Assembly (NCBI RefSeq): GCF_002412165.1 | Contig: NZ_NXIA01000010.1 | Coordinates: 1 to 64,000 of the forward strand | Length of the DNA stretch: 64,000 nucleotides | Source: Curtobacterium sp. 'Ferrero' | Lineage (GTDB): Bacteria > Actinomycetota > Actinomycetes > Actinomycetales > Microbacteriaceae | Direction: 5' to 3' | Shown: positions 1 through 6,884 of the stretch, piece after piece | How the letters are laid out: the number at the start of each line of letters is the position of its first letter | How positions within the stretch are numbered: position 1 is the stretch's first letter | Made by a program: the position numbers and the translations under genes | Notes under the pieces: generated by a model | Told to the model about the DNA's origin: nothing | The model's input: the letters and a program-made list of their open reading frames with translations, nothing else | Databases searched by the model: none

Positions 1-1
1 G

Positions 2-1258
2 GTGGCGGGCGGCACGTCGGTCACGGTCACCGGGACGGACTTCACGGACGACAGCACGGTGTCGGTCGATGGCTCGGACCCGATCACGCCGGACAGCATC
101 GCGGCTGACGGGACGTCGTTGACGTTCACGACGCCGGCGCACGCTGCCGGGCCGGTGGACGTGACGGTGACGACGCCGTCGGGGACGTCGGATCCGTTGA
201 CGTTCACCTACAACGCGGCCCCGGTCGCCGCGCCGACCATCGCGGCGATCGACCCCGACAACGGTCCTGCCGGCGGCGGCACCACGGTGACGCTGACGGG
301 CACCGGGTTCAGCACGGACACCACCGTGTCCGTGGACGGGTCCGCCCCGATCACCCCGACGACGATCTCCGACGACGGCACCACGTTGACGTTCACCACC
401 CCGGTGCACGCGGCCGGCCCGGTGGACGTGACCGTGACCAACGCCGGTGGGACCTCCGACCCCGTGACGTACACGTACGTCGCACCGCCCGCCGGAGCGC
501 CGACGCTGACGGCACTCACCCCGGACAACGGTCCGACGACCGGCGGCACGTCGGTCACGATCACCGGTTCGGACTTCACCGCGGACTCGACGGTGTCGGT
601 CGACGGCTCGGACCCGATCGCGCCGGACTCGGTGTCGGCCGACGGGACGTCACTGACGTTCACGACCCCGGCACACGCCGTCGGTGCCGTGAGCGTGACG
701 GTGACGAGCGCCGCGGGCACCTCGGAGCCTGTGCAGTTCACCTACACCGCGGTCGCGACGACCGAGCCCCCGGTGATCACCACCCCGACGGACGGCAGCA
801 CCGTGACGACCGGGACGCCGACGATCGGCGGCACCGGCGAGCCCGGCGCCACGGTGACGGTGCGTGACGGTGACACGGTCGTCTGCACCGTCGCGGTCCA
901 GCTCGACGGGACCTGGACCTGCACGCCCATGGTCCCCCTCGGGCCGGGTTCGCACACCATCACGGCGACCCAGGTCGGCGCGGCCGGTGCGTCCGGTCCT
1001 TCCGACACGGTGACGTTCACTGTCGCGCTGACGGACGGCAACGGCAACGGGAACGGGAACGGTGCGGGGAACGGCAACGGGAACGGTGCCGGAGCGGGCA
1101 ACGGGAACGCGCCCGGCAACGGCAACGGCAGCGGCGTCGGCAACGGCGATGCCCTCGCCTACACCGGCACCGACACCGCCCCGATGCTCGCCGCCACCGC
1201 GCTCCTGCTCGTCGCGGGCGCCGTGCTGATGATCGCTCGGCGGCGCCGGCGGAGCTGA
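2..1258 (+). CDS. Sortase-anchored surface protein with TIG/IPT repeats (5' truncated)
   Basis: The reading frame is open to the left edge, so the true start and signal peptide lie outside the window; base 2 is only the first in-frame GTG. At least three IPT/TIG-like immunoglobulin-fold repeats of about 80-90 residues are visible (ending near residues 70, 158 and 248), each with a VTVTGTDF-like strand and an FTTPAHAAGPVDVTVT-like strand. A different bacterial Ig-like module follows (about 256-342), then a Gly-Asn low-complexity spacer (about 345-383). The end has an LAYTG sorting motif, one hydrophobic helix and an RRRRRS tail. LAxTG is the usual motif for actinobacterial class E sortases, so covalent wall anchoring is inferred. 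Ligand unknown; an adhesin or matrix role is plausible. The repeats are also similar at DNA level. Confidence 0.85.
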   Translation: MAGGTSVTVTGTDFTDDSTVSVDGSDPITPDSIAADGTSLTFTTPAHAAGPVDVTVTTPSGTSDPLTFTYNAAPVAAPTIAAIDPDNGPAGGGTTVTLTGTGFSTDTTVSVDGSAPITPTTISDDGTTLTFTTPVHAAGPVDVTVTNAGGTSDPVTYTYVAPPAGAPTLTALTPDNGPTTGGTSVTITGSDFTADSTVSVDGSDPIAPDSVSADGTSLTFTTPAHAVGAVSVTVTSAAGTSEPVQFTYTAVATTEPPVITTPTDGSTVTTGTPTIGGTGEPGATVTVRDGDTVVCTVAVQLDGTWTCTPMVPLGPGSHTITATQVGAAGASGPSDTVTFTVALTDGNGNGNGNGAGNGNGNGAGAGNGNAPGNGNGSGVGNGDALAYTGTDTAPMLAATALLLVAGAVLMIARRRRRS

Positions 1259-1278
1259 CCGCCACCGAGGCGGCGGTC
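1257..1278 (+). terminator. Hairpin after the surface protein gene
   Basis: Arms GACCGCC (1257-1263) and GGCGGTC (1272-1278) are perfect inverted repeats straddling the stop codon of the surface protein. No T-tract follows, as is common in high-GC actinobacteria. Confidence 0.45.
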
Positions 1279-1330
1279 ACGCCCTCAGGCGTGCGCGCCT
1301 CCGCCGTGGCGGTCGCCTCGTTGCGGTGCG
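1273..1330. repeat. Copy of the msrA 3' end (left flank of islet)
   Basis: Positions 1273-1330 align without gaps to 3113-3170 with 54 of 58 bases identical. The right-hand copy is the last codons, stop and downstream hairpin of msrA. Translated in the msrA frame the left copy reads HRNEATATA against HRDEATATA in MsrA, with a GAG codon where msrA has its TAG stop. Weak similarity continues to about 1345 (a PG pair in both). The two copies bracket genes that have no counterpart elsewhere in the window. Confidence 0.75.
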
Positions 1331-1355
1331 CCCGCCAGCACCCCGGAGCGGCCCA

Positions 1356-2081
1356 TCATCCGTCGATGAAGACTTCGCCCGAAAGCTCGGACGCGGACTC
1401 ATCCTGCAGCGATCGCTTGAGGGGGATGGCATTCTGCCAAGCACCTGCGCTGGTGTCCAACGCTCTGGTGCCCGGTAGCTCCCGAGCCAGCGAACAATGC
1501 GTGAGTTCCGGATTCGCCTCCCGCACGTGGACCAGGACAAATCGAGCGCGACCGTTCGACGGCTGGCACTTGGACGTGTTGAAGTGCGTTCCGATTCGTA
1601 GTGGCACCGCTACGACCGGAGTCGCAGTCAACGGGCTGGAAGGTGGATGGAGGAAGTAGACGGACACGAGCCCGACATCTCGCGGGAGCGTTTCTGTTGT
1701 CAGCTTGTAGACCGCCGCCGTGTCCGTGGGTTCGGAAGCCTCGATCGCGCTCGACACGAAAGTCCCGTCGGCGACGGTGAAGATGCTGCCGATGCGAGGA
1801 ACTTTCTGAGACGAAGTGATCCGAACGAAAGCCGTGAGCCGACCATCGGGCTGGAGGGCGAACCGCGTGGGGTTTGTATCGACGAACTCCGGATCAGTGG
1901 CTGAGTCGTAGCTGGCTTCGACGGTTGCATCGCCGTCCAGGTCGTGTTCCGGAGCCGTGGGTGATCCGCAACCGGACGTGATCGTCAACACCACCGATGC
2001 AAGGAAGACGGTCTCGAACGCTCTCGCGGAGCGCCGGTGATCGTGCAACCTCCATGGCCACCGGCGTCCGGCCGGCCTCAC
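1356..2081 (-). CDS. Putative lipoprotein of unknown function
   Basis: I do not recognise a family. The chosen GTG start overlaps the stop of the upstream secreted-protein gene by 4 nt (GTGA), which suggests translational coupling; a longer in-frame GTG start exists at 2099. The N-terminus is arginine-rich, then a hydrophobic stretch FLASVVLTITSGC ends in a lipobox-like Cys, so a lipid-anchored exported protein is inferred. The mature part (about 205 residues) is soluble-looking, mixed in composition, with isolated Cys residues (KCQPS, THCSL). Codon use is visibly less GC-biased than in flanking genes. The operon partner is also exported, so the two may act together at the cell surface. Confidence 0.6.
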   Translation of the reverse strand: MRPAGRRWPWRLHDHRRSARAFETVFLASVVLTITSGCGSPTAPEHDLDGDATVEASYDSATDPEFVDTNPTRFALQPDGRLTAFVRITSSQKVPRIGSIFTVADGTFVSSAIEASEPTDTAAVYKLTTETLPRDVGLVSVYFLHPPSSPLTATPVVAVPLRIGTHFNTSKCQPSNGRARFVLVHVREANPELTHCSLARELPGTRALDTSAGAWQNAIPLKRSLQDESASELSGEVFIDG

Positions 2082-2527
2082 ACCTTCGGCGAGACCCACT
2101 GCTTGGAGGTCGACTTGGTCGCCACCGAGCCTGACTTGGTCGTGAACTTCGAGGTCATCGTGGCCTTGTACCCGAAGCCTGACTGGTACTTGCTGGGTGT
2201 CGTCCAGGTCAAGGACTTGATGTTGGAAGATGTCGACGACGCTGTCGTGTCGTAGAAGAGCGCGTTGCTGTAGAGATTCCGAACGACCGCATGCGTCGAG
2301 ATGCTCTTCATCTGCGCGGACGCAGCGGAGTAGAAGCGGACGGACCTCGTCGTCGGTCCGGTCGGGAAGCCGAGGAAGCTCTCACCGGGCTTGATGTCCG
2401 GTGTGATCGAGACCGAGTACGAAGTTGCCGCGTCTGCGGGGGTCGCTGTCCCAGCGAGGGGGGCTGCGGCGAGGGCCATGACAGCGCAACCCGCCGCGAT
2501 ACCGGATCGTTTGTTGATGCTCTGCAT
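2078..2527 (-). CDS. Small secreted protein of unknown function
   Basis: The start is placed at MQSINKRSG because it opens a classic Sec signal peptide (basic n-region, AAGCAVMALAAAPLAGTATPADA, cleavage near the ADA-A site). A longer reading frame upstream to 2719 lacks such features. The mature protein of about 117 residues is Ser/Thr rich, contains no Cys and looks beta-rich (YSVSITPDIK, SVRFYSAAS, FGYKATMTSKFTT). No family recognised. It is the first gene of a two-gene unit with the lipoprotein and is divergent from the 2639 gene. The A/T-richer DNA suggests acquisition from another source. Confidence 0.65.
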   Translation of the reverse strand: MQSINKRSGIAAGCAVMALAAAPLAGTATPADAATSYSVSITPDIKPGESFLGFPTGPTTRSVRFYSAASAQMKSISTHAVVRNLYSNALFYDTTASSTSSNIKSLTWTTPSKYQSGFGYKATMTSKFTTKSGSVATKSTSKQWVSPKV

Positions 2528-2638
2528 GTGAAGCACAGTACTGAAATGCACTGTCTTGGTGGGGTAGTCTCGATCTATGGTGATATCGGAGAGCAATCCC
2601 GACACCACCAGCTGATCGAGATCGGGGGAGCCGAAGGA

Positions 2639-2848
2639 ATGCGAGATGACCATGCCGGTGTGCGCTGCACGGAACATGACGAGCGGCCTCGGTCGATGCT
2701 GATCAGGTTCTCCACGCACGACCGCCTACCGGACGACATCGCTGCTGCTGCGCTGCAGCGACAGACGAGCAAGCATCGCATCGCCCTGCAGGCGCTGCGT
2801 GCAGGGCTCAAGGTGCTGGCGGAGGGGAAGCGTCGCGGTGGGATCTGA
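2639..2848 (+). CDS. Small hypothetical protein (69 aa)
   Basis: The ATG at 2639 is preceded by a GGGGGAG Shine-Dalgarno at good distance; an internal ATG at 2696 would give a 50-aa form (MLIRFSTHDRLPDDIAAAAL...). The C-terminal half is predicted helical and basic (QRQTSKHRIALQALRAGLKVL, ending EGKRRGG), compatible with a small nucleic-acid-binding or antitoxin-like protein, but no motif is diagnostic. Its 3' end overlaps the next ORF by 11 nt. It is divergent from the secreted-protein gene. Real coding status is uncertain because the frame also runs further upstream without a clear start. Confidence 0.4.
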   Translation: MRDDHAGVRCTEHDERPRSMLIRFSTHDRLPDDIAAAALQRQTSKHRIALQALRAGLKVLAEGKRRGGI

Positions 2849-3035
2849 ATCACCGGAACCCCGAGCGTCGTGGCGCAGCCCGCTGCTCATCGCTGCCGGC
2901 GGCTGTTTGCTGATCAGCGGTGTCACCGCGCTCGACGTCCCAGCGGTGCCTCAAGCCGTCCCGGCGTCCTTCGGTGTCCTCGGTATGACACTCGTCTTCG
3001 TCTGGATCGCGCGGCAGCCCTGGCGCGACGAGTGA
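2838..3035 (+). CDS. Small two-helix membrane protein (65 aa)
   Basis: GTG start chosen because a GGAGGGG motif lies about 11 nt upstream inside the preceding gene; the longer frame from 2799 overlaps that gene heavily. The protein has two hydrophobic segments (PLLIAAGGCLLISGVTAL and VPASFGVLGMTLVFVWIA) joined by a short Pro/Val loop and ends with a charged tail QPWRDE. That is the profile of a hairpin inner-membrane protein. No family recognised. Overlap with the 69-aa gene suggests co-translation. Confidence 0.45.
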   Translation: MGSESPEPRASWRSPLLIAAGGCLLISGVTALDVPAVPQAVPASFGVLGMTLVFVWIARQPWRDE

Positions 3036-3062
3036 CGTCGGACCTGGTCGAGCACTCGATTC

Positions 3063-3110
3063 GACGGACGGGAGGCGCGGTGCCGGATGGCACCGCGCCT
3101 CCCGTCCGTC
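3063..3110. terminator. Bidirectional hairpin, GGACGGGAGGC family
   Basis: Perfect 22-bp arms (3063-3084 and 3089-3110) with a GGAT loop. It sits between the convergent small membrane protein gene and msrA and can serve both. It shares the core GGACGGGAGGC/GCCTCCCGTCC with hairpins at 13966, 16587, 36247 and 56499. Confidence 0.85.
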
Positions 3111-3112
3111 GT

Positions 3113-3170
3113 GCGGTCACGCCGTCAGGCGTGCGCGCCTACGCCGTGGCGGTCGCCTCGTCACGGTGCG
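3113..3170. repeat. msrA 3' end copy (right flank of islet)
   Basis: Partner of 1273-1330. It contains the last ten codons of msrA, the stop at 3139-3141 and a small CACGCC-GTCA-GGCGTG hairpin (3119-3134). Confidence 0.75.
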
Positions 3171-3660
3171 GGAGCTTCCAGCCCGGGCGCACGAAGTGGC
3201 AGGTGTACCCGTTCGGACGCTTCTCGAGGTAGTCCTGGTGCTCCTCCTCGGCCTCCCAGAAGTCCCCGGCCGGCTCGACCTCGGTGACGACCTTGCCCGG
3301 CCAGAGGCCCGACGCGTCGACGTCCGCGATGGTGTCGAGCGCGACGCGGTGCTGCTCCTCGTTCGTGAAGAAGATCGCCGAGCGGTAGCTGCGCCCGATG
3401 TCGTTGCCCTGACGGTCCTTCGTCGACGGGTCGTGGATCTGGAAGAAGAACTCGAGCAGGTCGCGGTAGGAGATCTGCGACGGGTCGAACACGATCTCGA
3501 CGGCCTCGGCGTGGTCGCCGTGGTTGCGGTACGTGGCGTTCGGGGTGTCACCGCCCGAGTAGCCGACGCGGGTGCTGATCACGCCCGGACGTCGACGGAG
3601 GAGCTGCTGCGCTCCCCAGAAGCACCCGCCGGCGAGGATGGCGGTCTCGGTGGTGGTCAT
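3139..3660 (-). CDS. msrA: Peptide-methionine (S)-S-oxide reductase MsrA
   Basis: Reduces the S-epimer of methionine sulfoxide in proteins and free methionine, in the cytosol. The 173-aa product has the family length. The N-terminal GGCFWG motif carries the catalytic Cys (residue 13); also seen are [12 protein letters not shown], the [11 protein letters not shown] strand, [24 protein letters not shown] and the C-terminal [14 protein letters not shown] with a possible resolving Cys. The ATG is preceded by a strong AGGAGG at 7-8 nt. It is the last minus-strand gene after bioY with its own ribosome site, so it may be transcribed independently. Identification is secure. Confidence 0.97.
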   Translation of the reverse strand: MTTTETAILAGGCFWGAQQLLRRRPGVISTRVGYSGGDTPNATYRNHGDHAEAVEIVFDPSQISYRDLLEFFFQIHDPSTKDRQGNDIGRSYRSAIFFTNEEQHRVALDTIADVDASGLWPGKVVTEVEPAGDFWEAEEEHQDYLEKRPNGYTCHFVRPGWKLPHRDEATATA

Positions 3661-3740
3661 GCTGGCCTCCTGTGGTCGTCGTGCCGCTGGCTGCGGCACC
3701 ACCCGGTCCAACCGACGACACCGGCCGACTGTTCCCGAGC

Positions 3741-4349
3741 TCAGTCCATCGTGCCCGGGCGGCCCGTCGGACGCAGGGCTGCCGTCCAGCCGAGCGCGGT
3801 GACCCCGGCGCCGATCAGGGCCTTCGCGACGCCGCCGAGGACGAACGGGTACAGGCCGTACGCCAGGGTGTGCTGCAGGTCGAGGCCGAGCGAGACCGCG
3901 AGCCATGCCATCCCGGCGGCGAAGGTCACGACCGTGCCGAGCGAGAACGACACCAACGCCGCGGTGAACCGGCGATCGCCGAAGCGTTCGGCGGCCCACC
4001 CGACGAGTCCGGCAGCGGCGACGAAACCGACCAGGTAGCCGCCGGACGGGCCGACGAGCACCCCGGCCCCGGCCGCGCCGTCGGCGAAGACGGGCAGGCC
4101 GACGAGTCCGAGGCCGATGTACAGGAGCATCGAGAGCACGCCGCGACGGGCACCGAGCGCACTGCCGACGAGCAGGACGGCGAGGGACTGCCCGGTGATC
4201 GGGACGGGCCAGAGCGGCACCGACAGCTGGGCGGCGCCGGCGGTGAGCAGTGCGCCCCCGACGACGAGTGCGGTGCTGACGGCGGCGGTCCGGGGGAGCA
4301 GGGCGTCGGCGAGCGGACGGGGACGGGCGGTGGGGACGACGGTGGTCAA
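3741..4349 (-). CDS. bioY: Biotin transporter BioY (ECF S-component)
   Basis: Membrane substrate-binding subunit for biotin. TTG start chosen because GGAGGAAC lies just upstream and the N-terminus then fits the family; the product is 202 aa. Six hydrophobic segments are visible, with the BioY signatures [40 protein letters not shown] and [10 protein letters not shown]. No bioM or bioN lies alongside, so it would use energising subunits encoded elsewhere or work alone, as some BioY proteins do. It follows the TetR gene by 58 bp, downstream of a biotin-dependent carboxylase operon, which suggests cofactor supply for that enzyme. Confidence 0.95.
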   Translation of the reverse strand: MTTVVPTARPRPLADALLPRTAAVSTALVVGGALLTAGAAQLSVPLWPVPITGQSLAVLLVGSALGARRGVLSMLLYIGLGLVGLPVFADGAAGAGVLVGPSGGYLVGFVAAAGLVGWAAERFGDRRFTAALVSFSLGTVVTFAAGMAWLAVSLGLDLQHTLAYGLYPFVLGGVAKALIGAGVTALGWTAALRPTGRPGTMD

Positions 4350-4407
4350 GGAGTTCCTCCGGAGGGCAGGGTTCGGGGGTTCGGTGCAGGGGAGCGGATC
4401 GACGGCG

Positions 4408-5106
4408 TCAGGCCGGGGCACCCGTGGTGCTGAGGACGGTCTCGGCGTCACGGAGGGCCGTCGCGACGGCGTCCGGACCGAGCCCGCAGACTCGGAGGCA
4501 GCTCGCGGTGATCGCCTCGCGGTCGGCTGCGTGCACGTCGCCGCTCCGGCGGAGCTGGATGACCGTCTCGACGAGCTGGATGAGGATGCTCCCCAGCCGG
4601 TCGGCGGACACGACGTCGACGACCTCGGCCGTCGCCGCGCGAGCGCCGAGCCGGGCGTACACGTCCTGCAGCGCCTGACGGTCGGCACGGAACCCGGCGT
4701 ACTGCTCGCCCTGCACCTCGGGGAGCAGGTAGAGCGTGCCGACGTTGTGGGGCGTGCGGGCGAGGGTGTCGACGTCGAAGCGCACGAGCGCGGCGAGGGC
4801 GGCCGGCGCCGGGACCCCGCCGTCGGCCCGTTCGTCGAGGTCGACGGCGAACCGGAGGCTGGGACGGACCGAGGTCTCCAGCAGCGCCACGAGGAGGTCG
4901 TCCTTGCCGGCGAAGTGGTAGTACAGCGACGCCTGCCGGATGCCGACGCGCTCGGCGATGGACCGCGTCGAGGTGGCTCCGAAGCCGTGCTCGACGAACA
5001 GCGCGGCGGCGGCGTCGAGGATCTGGTCCCGTGGGCTCAGGCCGGACGCCGACTCCGGGACCGCCCGCGGTCGGCCGGGCCGGGCGGGGCGGTCGTCGGG
5101 AGCCAT
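4408..5106 (-). CDS. TetR/AcrR-family regulator of the carboxylase operon
   Basis: N-terminal helix-turn-helix (ILDAAAALFVEHGFGATSTRSIAERVGIRQASLYYHFAGKDDLL) followed by a helical ligand-binding domain, 232 aa. Start at MAPDD is supported by GGGAGG 8 nt upstream. An alternative ATG at 5133 overlaps the atzF stop by 4 nt (ATGA) and would add nine residues. It is encoded within the operon, between atzF and bioY, so it most likely autoregulates the whole unit. The perfect palindrome at 13852-13873 upstream of the first gene is a candidate operator. Ligand unknown; guanidine, urea or a pathway intermediate would make sense. Confidence 0.9.
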   Translation of the reverse strand: MAPDDRPARPGRPRAVPESASGLSPRDQILDAAAALFVEHGFGATSTRSIAERVGIRQASLYYHFAGKDDLLVALLETSVRPSLRFAVDLDERADGGVPAPAALAALVRFDVDTLARTPHNVGTLYLLPEVQGEQYAGFRADRQALQDVYARLGARAATAEVVDVVSADRLGSILIQLVETVIQLRRSGDVHAADREAITASCLRVCGLGPDAVATALRDAETVLSTTGAPA

Positions 5107-5129
5107 GCGGCCATCCTCCCAGCCGGGGC

Positions 5130-6884
5130 TCATGCCCGCGCTCCGACGAGCTGCTGCCGGTACGCGCGCCATCCGCCGAGGCGCGTGATGTCCTCGGCCC
5201 CCTCGACGGCGTACGGCTCGACGAGGAATCCGGTGACGTCGGTGCCGTCGGCGAGCGTGACCGTGCCGATGGCCATCGGTGCGGGGAGCGCGGCGACGAA
5301 CGTCGCGAACCCGGCGGCGGGCAGGCGCCACACCTCGCCGGCGATGCCGGCGGACGCACCGTCCCCGACCCCGTCACCGGCATCGGCCTTGCCCGCCCGG
5401 ACCAGTCCGGGCTTCGGCGGCACCGTGTCGAGGACGTGCAGCCGGTAGTCGGAGGTGGTCCGGGCCTCCTGGAGGAACGTCCCACCCGCCGCGACCAGCT
5501 GTCCGTTGAGCGGTTGGTCGCGCAGGTGCGCGCCGACGACCAGCAGGTCGACGGTCGGGGCGGCGAACGCCGCCGCGAGGGCGGCGAGCCGCCGGTCGCT
5601 GAACGCGGGCCCGGTGAGCATGACGCCGAACGGCAACCCGTCGACGAAGCCGGCCGGCACCGCGAGGGACGCCATGTCGAGGAGGTTCGCGAAGTTCGTG
5701 TACCGGCCCATCCGGCTGTTCGCGCCGACCGGGTCCGCGGCGACCTCGTCGAGGGTCGGGTGCCAGGTCGTCGTCGGGGTGAGGAGGGCGGTCGTGCCGT
5801 CGAGGGCCGCACGCCCGGCGGCGCCGAGGGAGTCGAGTCGCTCCTGGTCGGCGAAGAGCTTCGCCGCCGTCGATGCGGCCCCGCCGAGGACGATCCCGGC
5901 GACGGTCGGGTCGAGGTCCGCGCCCATCTCGTCGCGGTGCGCTTCGATGTGGGCGCCGACCGCCGCGTACCGCTCGGCGACGAACGCACCGTCGTACAGG
6001 AGCGCAGCGGCGTCGAGGAGCGGGGTGATGTCGACCTCGACGACCTCGTGGCCGAGCGAGCGGAACCGGTCGACGGCCCGCGCGAACGCCTCCGCCCAGC
6101 CCGGGGCGAGCCCCGCGAGCTGCGACGCCTGCGGCACCGCGATCCGCGGGACCGGGGGCAGCGCGACGAGCGACCCGTCAGACAGGGCGGCGTCGGGCCG
6201 GGCGAGCGGGTCGACGCCGTCCGGCCCCGACATGAGCTCGATGGCGGTCCGGGCGAGGTCGAGCGACCGGGCGAACACCGTCACGCAGTCCTGCGACCGG
6301 CAGGCCGGCACGACACCCGTGGTCGGGACGAGGCCCTTCGTGGGCTTCACCCCGACGATGCCGCCCAGCGCTGCCGGCACCCGACCGGACCCCGCGGTGT
6401 CGGTGCCGAGCGCGAAGTCGACGACCCCGAGCGCGACCGCGATGGCGGACCCGCTCGACGACCCGCCGGAGATCCGCGTCGGGTCCCAGGCGTTCCGGAC
6501 CGCACCGAAGGGGGATCGGGTGCCGACCAGGCCGGTGGCGAACTGGTCGAGGTTCGTCTTGCCGACGACGATCGCGCCGGCGGCCCGGAGCCGGGCGACC
6601 GCGGTGGCGTCCTGGGTCGGTTCGTACGCGTACGAGCGGGACGCCGCGGTGGTGGGCAGTCCGGCGACGTCGATGTTGTCCTTGACGGCGAAGAGCAGGC
6701 CGGCGAGGGGCAGGGTCGGGTCGACGGCCTCCGCCTCCGCGACGACCGCCGCGCGGTCGCGAAGGGTGATCCAGACCTCGGGCCGGTCGACGGCTGCGAT
6801 GCGGTCGAAGGCGTCGTGCACGCGAGCAGCTGCGCGGGCCCCGAGCTCGTGCCCGTGCGCGGTCGCGGTGCCGGCCCCGCTCAC
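5130..6884 (-). CDS. atzF: Allophanate hydrolase (AtzF type)
   Basis: Hydrolyses allophanate to ammonia and CO2, the last step after the carboxylase. The 584-aa protein has an N-terminal amidase-signature domain with the Ser-cisSer-Lys triad readable as Lys68 (FAVKDN), Ser143 (SGGSSSGSA) and Ser167 (DTAGSGR), plus a C-terminal domain of about 130 residues typical of AtzF. The GTG start overlaps the carboxylase stop by 4 nt, so the two are translationally coupled. The gene is separate from the carboxylase, not fused as in yeast urea amidolyase. Confidence 0.95.
   Translation of the reverse strand: MSGAGTATAHGHELGARAAARVHDAFDRIAAVDRPEVWITLRDRAAVVAEAEAVDPTLPLAGLLFAVKDNIDVAGLPTTAASRSYAYEPTQDATAVARLRAAGAIVVGKTNLDQFATGLVGTRSPFGAVRNAWDPTRISGGSSSGSAIAVALGVVDFALGTDTAGSGRVPAALGGIVGVKPTKGLVPTTGVVPACRSQDCVTVFARSLDLARTAIELMSGPDGVDPLARPDAALSDGSLVALPPVPRIAVPQASQLAGLAPGWAEAFARAVDRFRSLGHEVVEVDITPLLDAAALLYDGAFVAERYAAVGAHIEAHRDEMGADLDPTVAGIVLGGAASTAAKLFADQERLDSLGAAGRAALDGTTALLTPTTTWHPTLDEVAADPVGANSRMGRYTNFANLLDMASLAVPAGFVDGLPFGVMLTGPAFSDRRLAALAAAFAAPTVDLLVVGAHLRDQPLNGQLVAAGGTFLQEARTTSDYRLHVLDTVPPKPGLVRAGKADAGDGVGDGASAGIAGEVWRLPAAGFATFVAALPAPMAIGTVTLADGTDVTGFLVEPYAVEGAEDITRLGGWRAYRQQLVGARA

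Noticed and set aside
1273-1356. A broken second msrA gene
   Set aside because: Only the last 10-16 codons resemble MsrA; no GGCFWG region or other msrA sequence is present, so it is treated as a repeat and not a pseudogene.
2291-2848. Long (185 aa) version of the small plus-strand ORF
   Set aside because: It runs antisense through the signal-peptide gene; the ribosome site at 2639 supports a much shorter protein.
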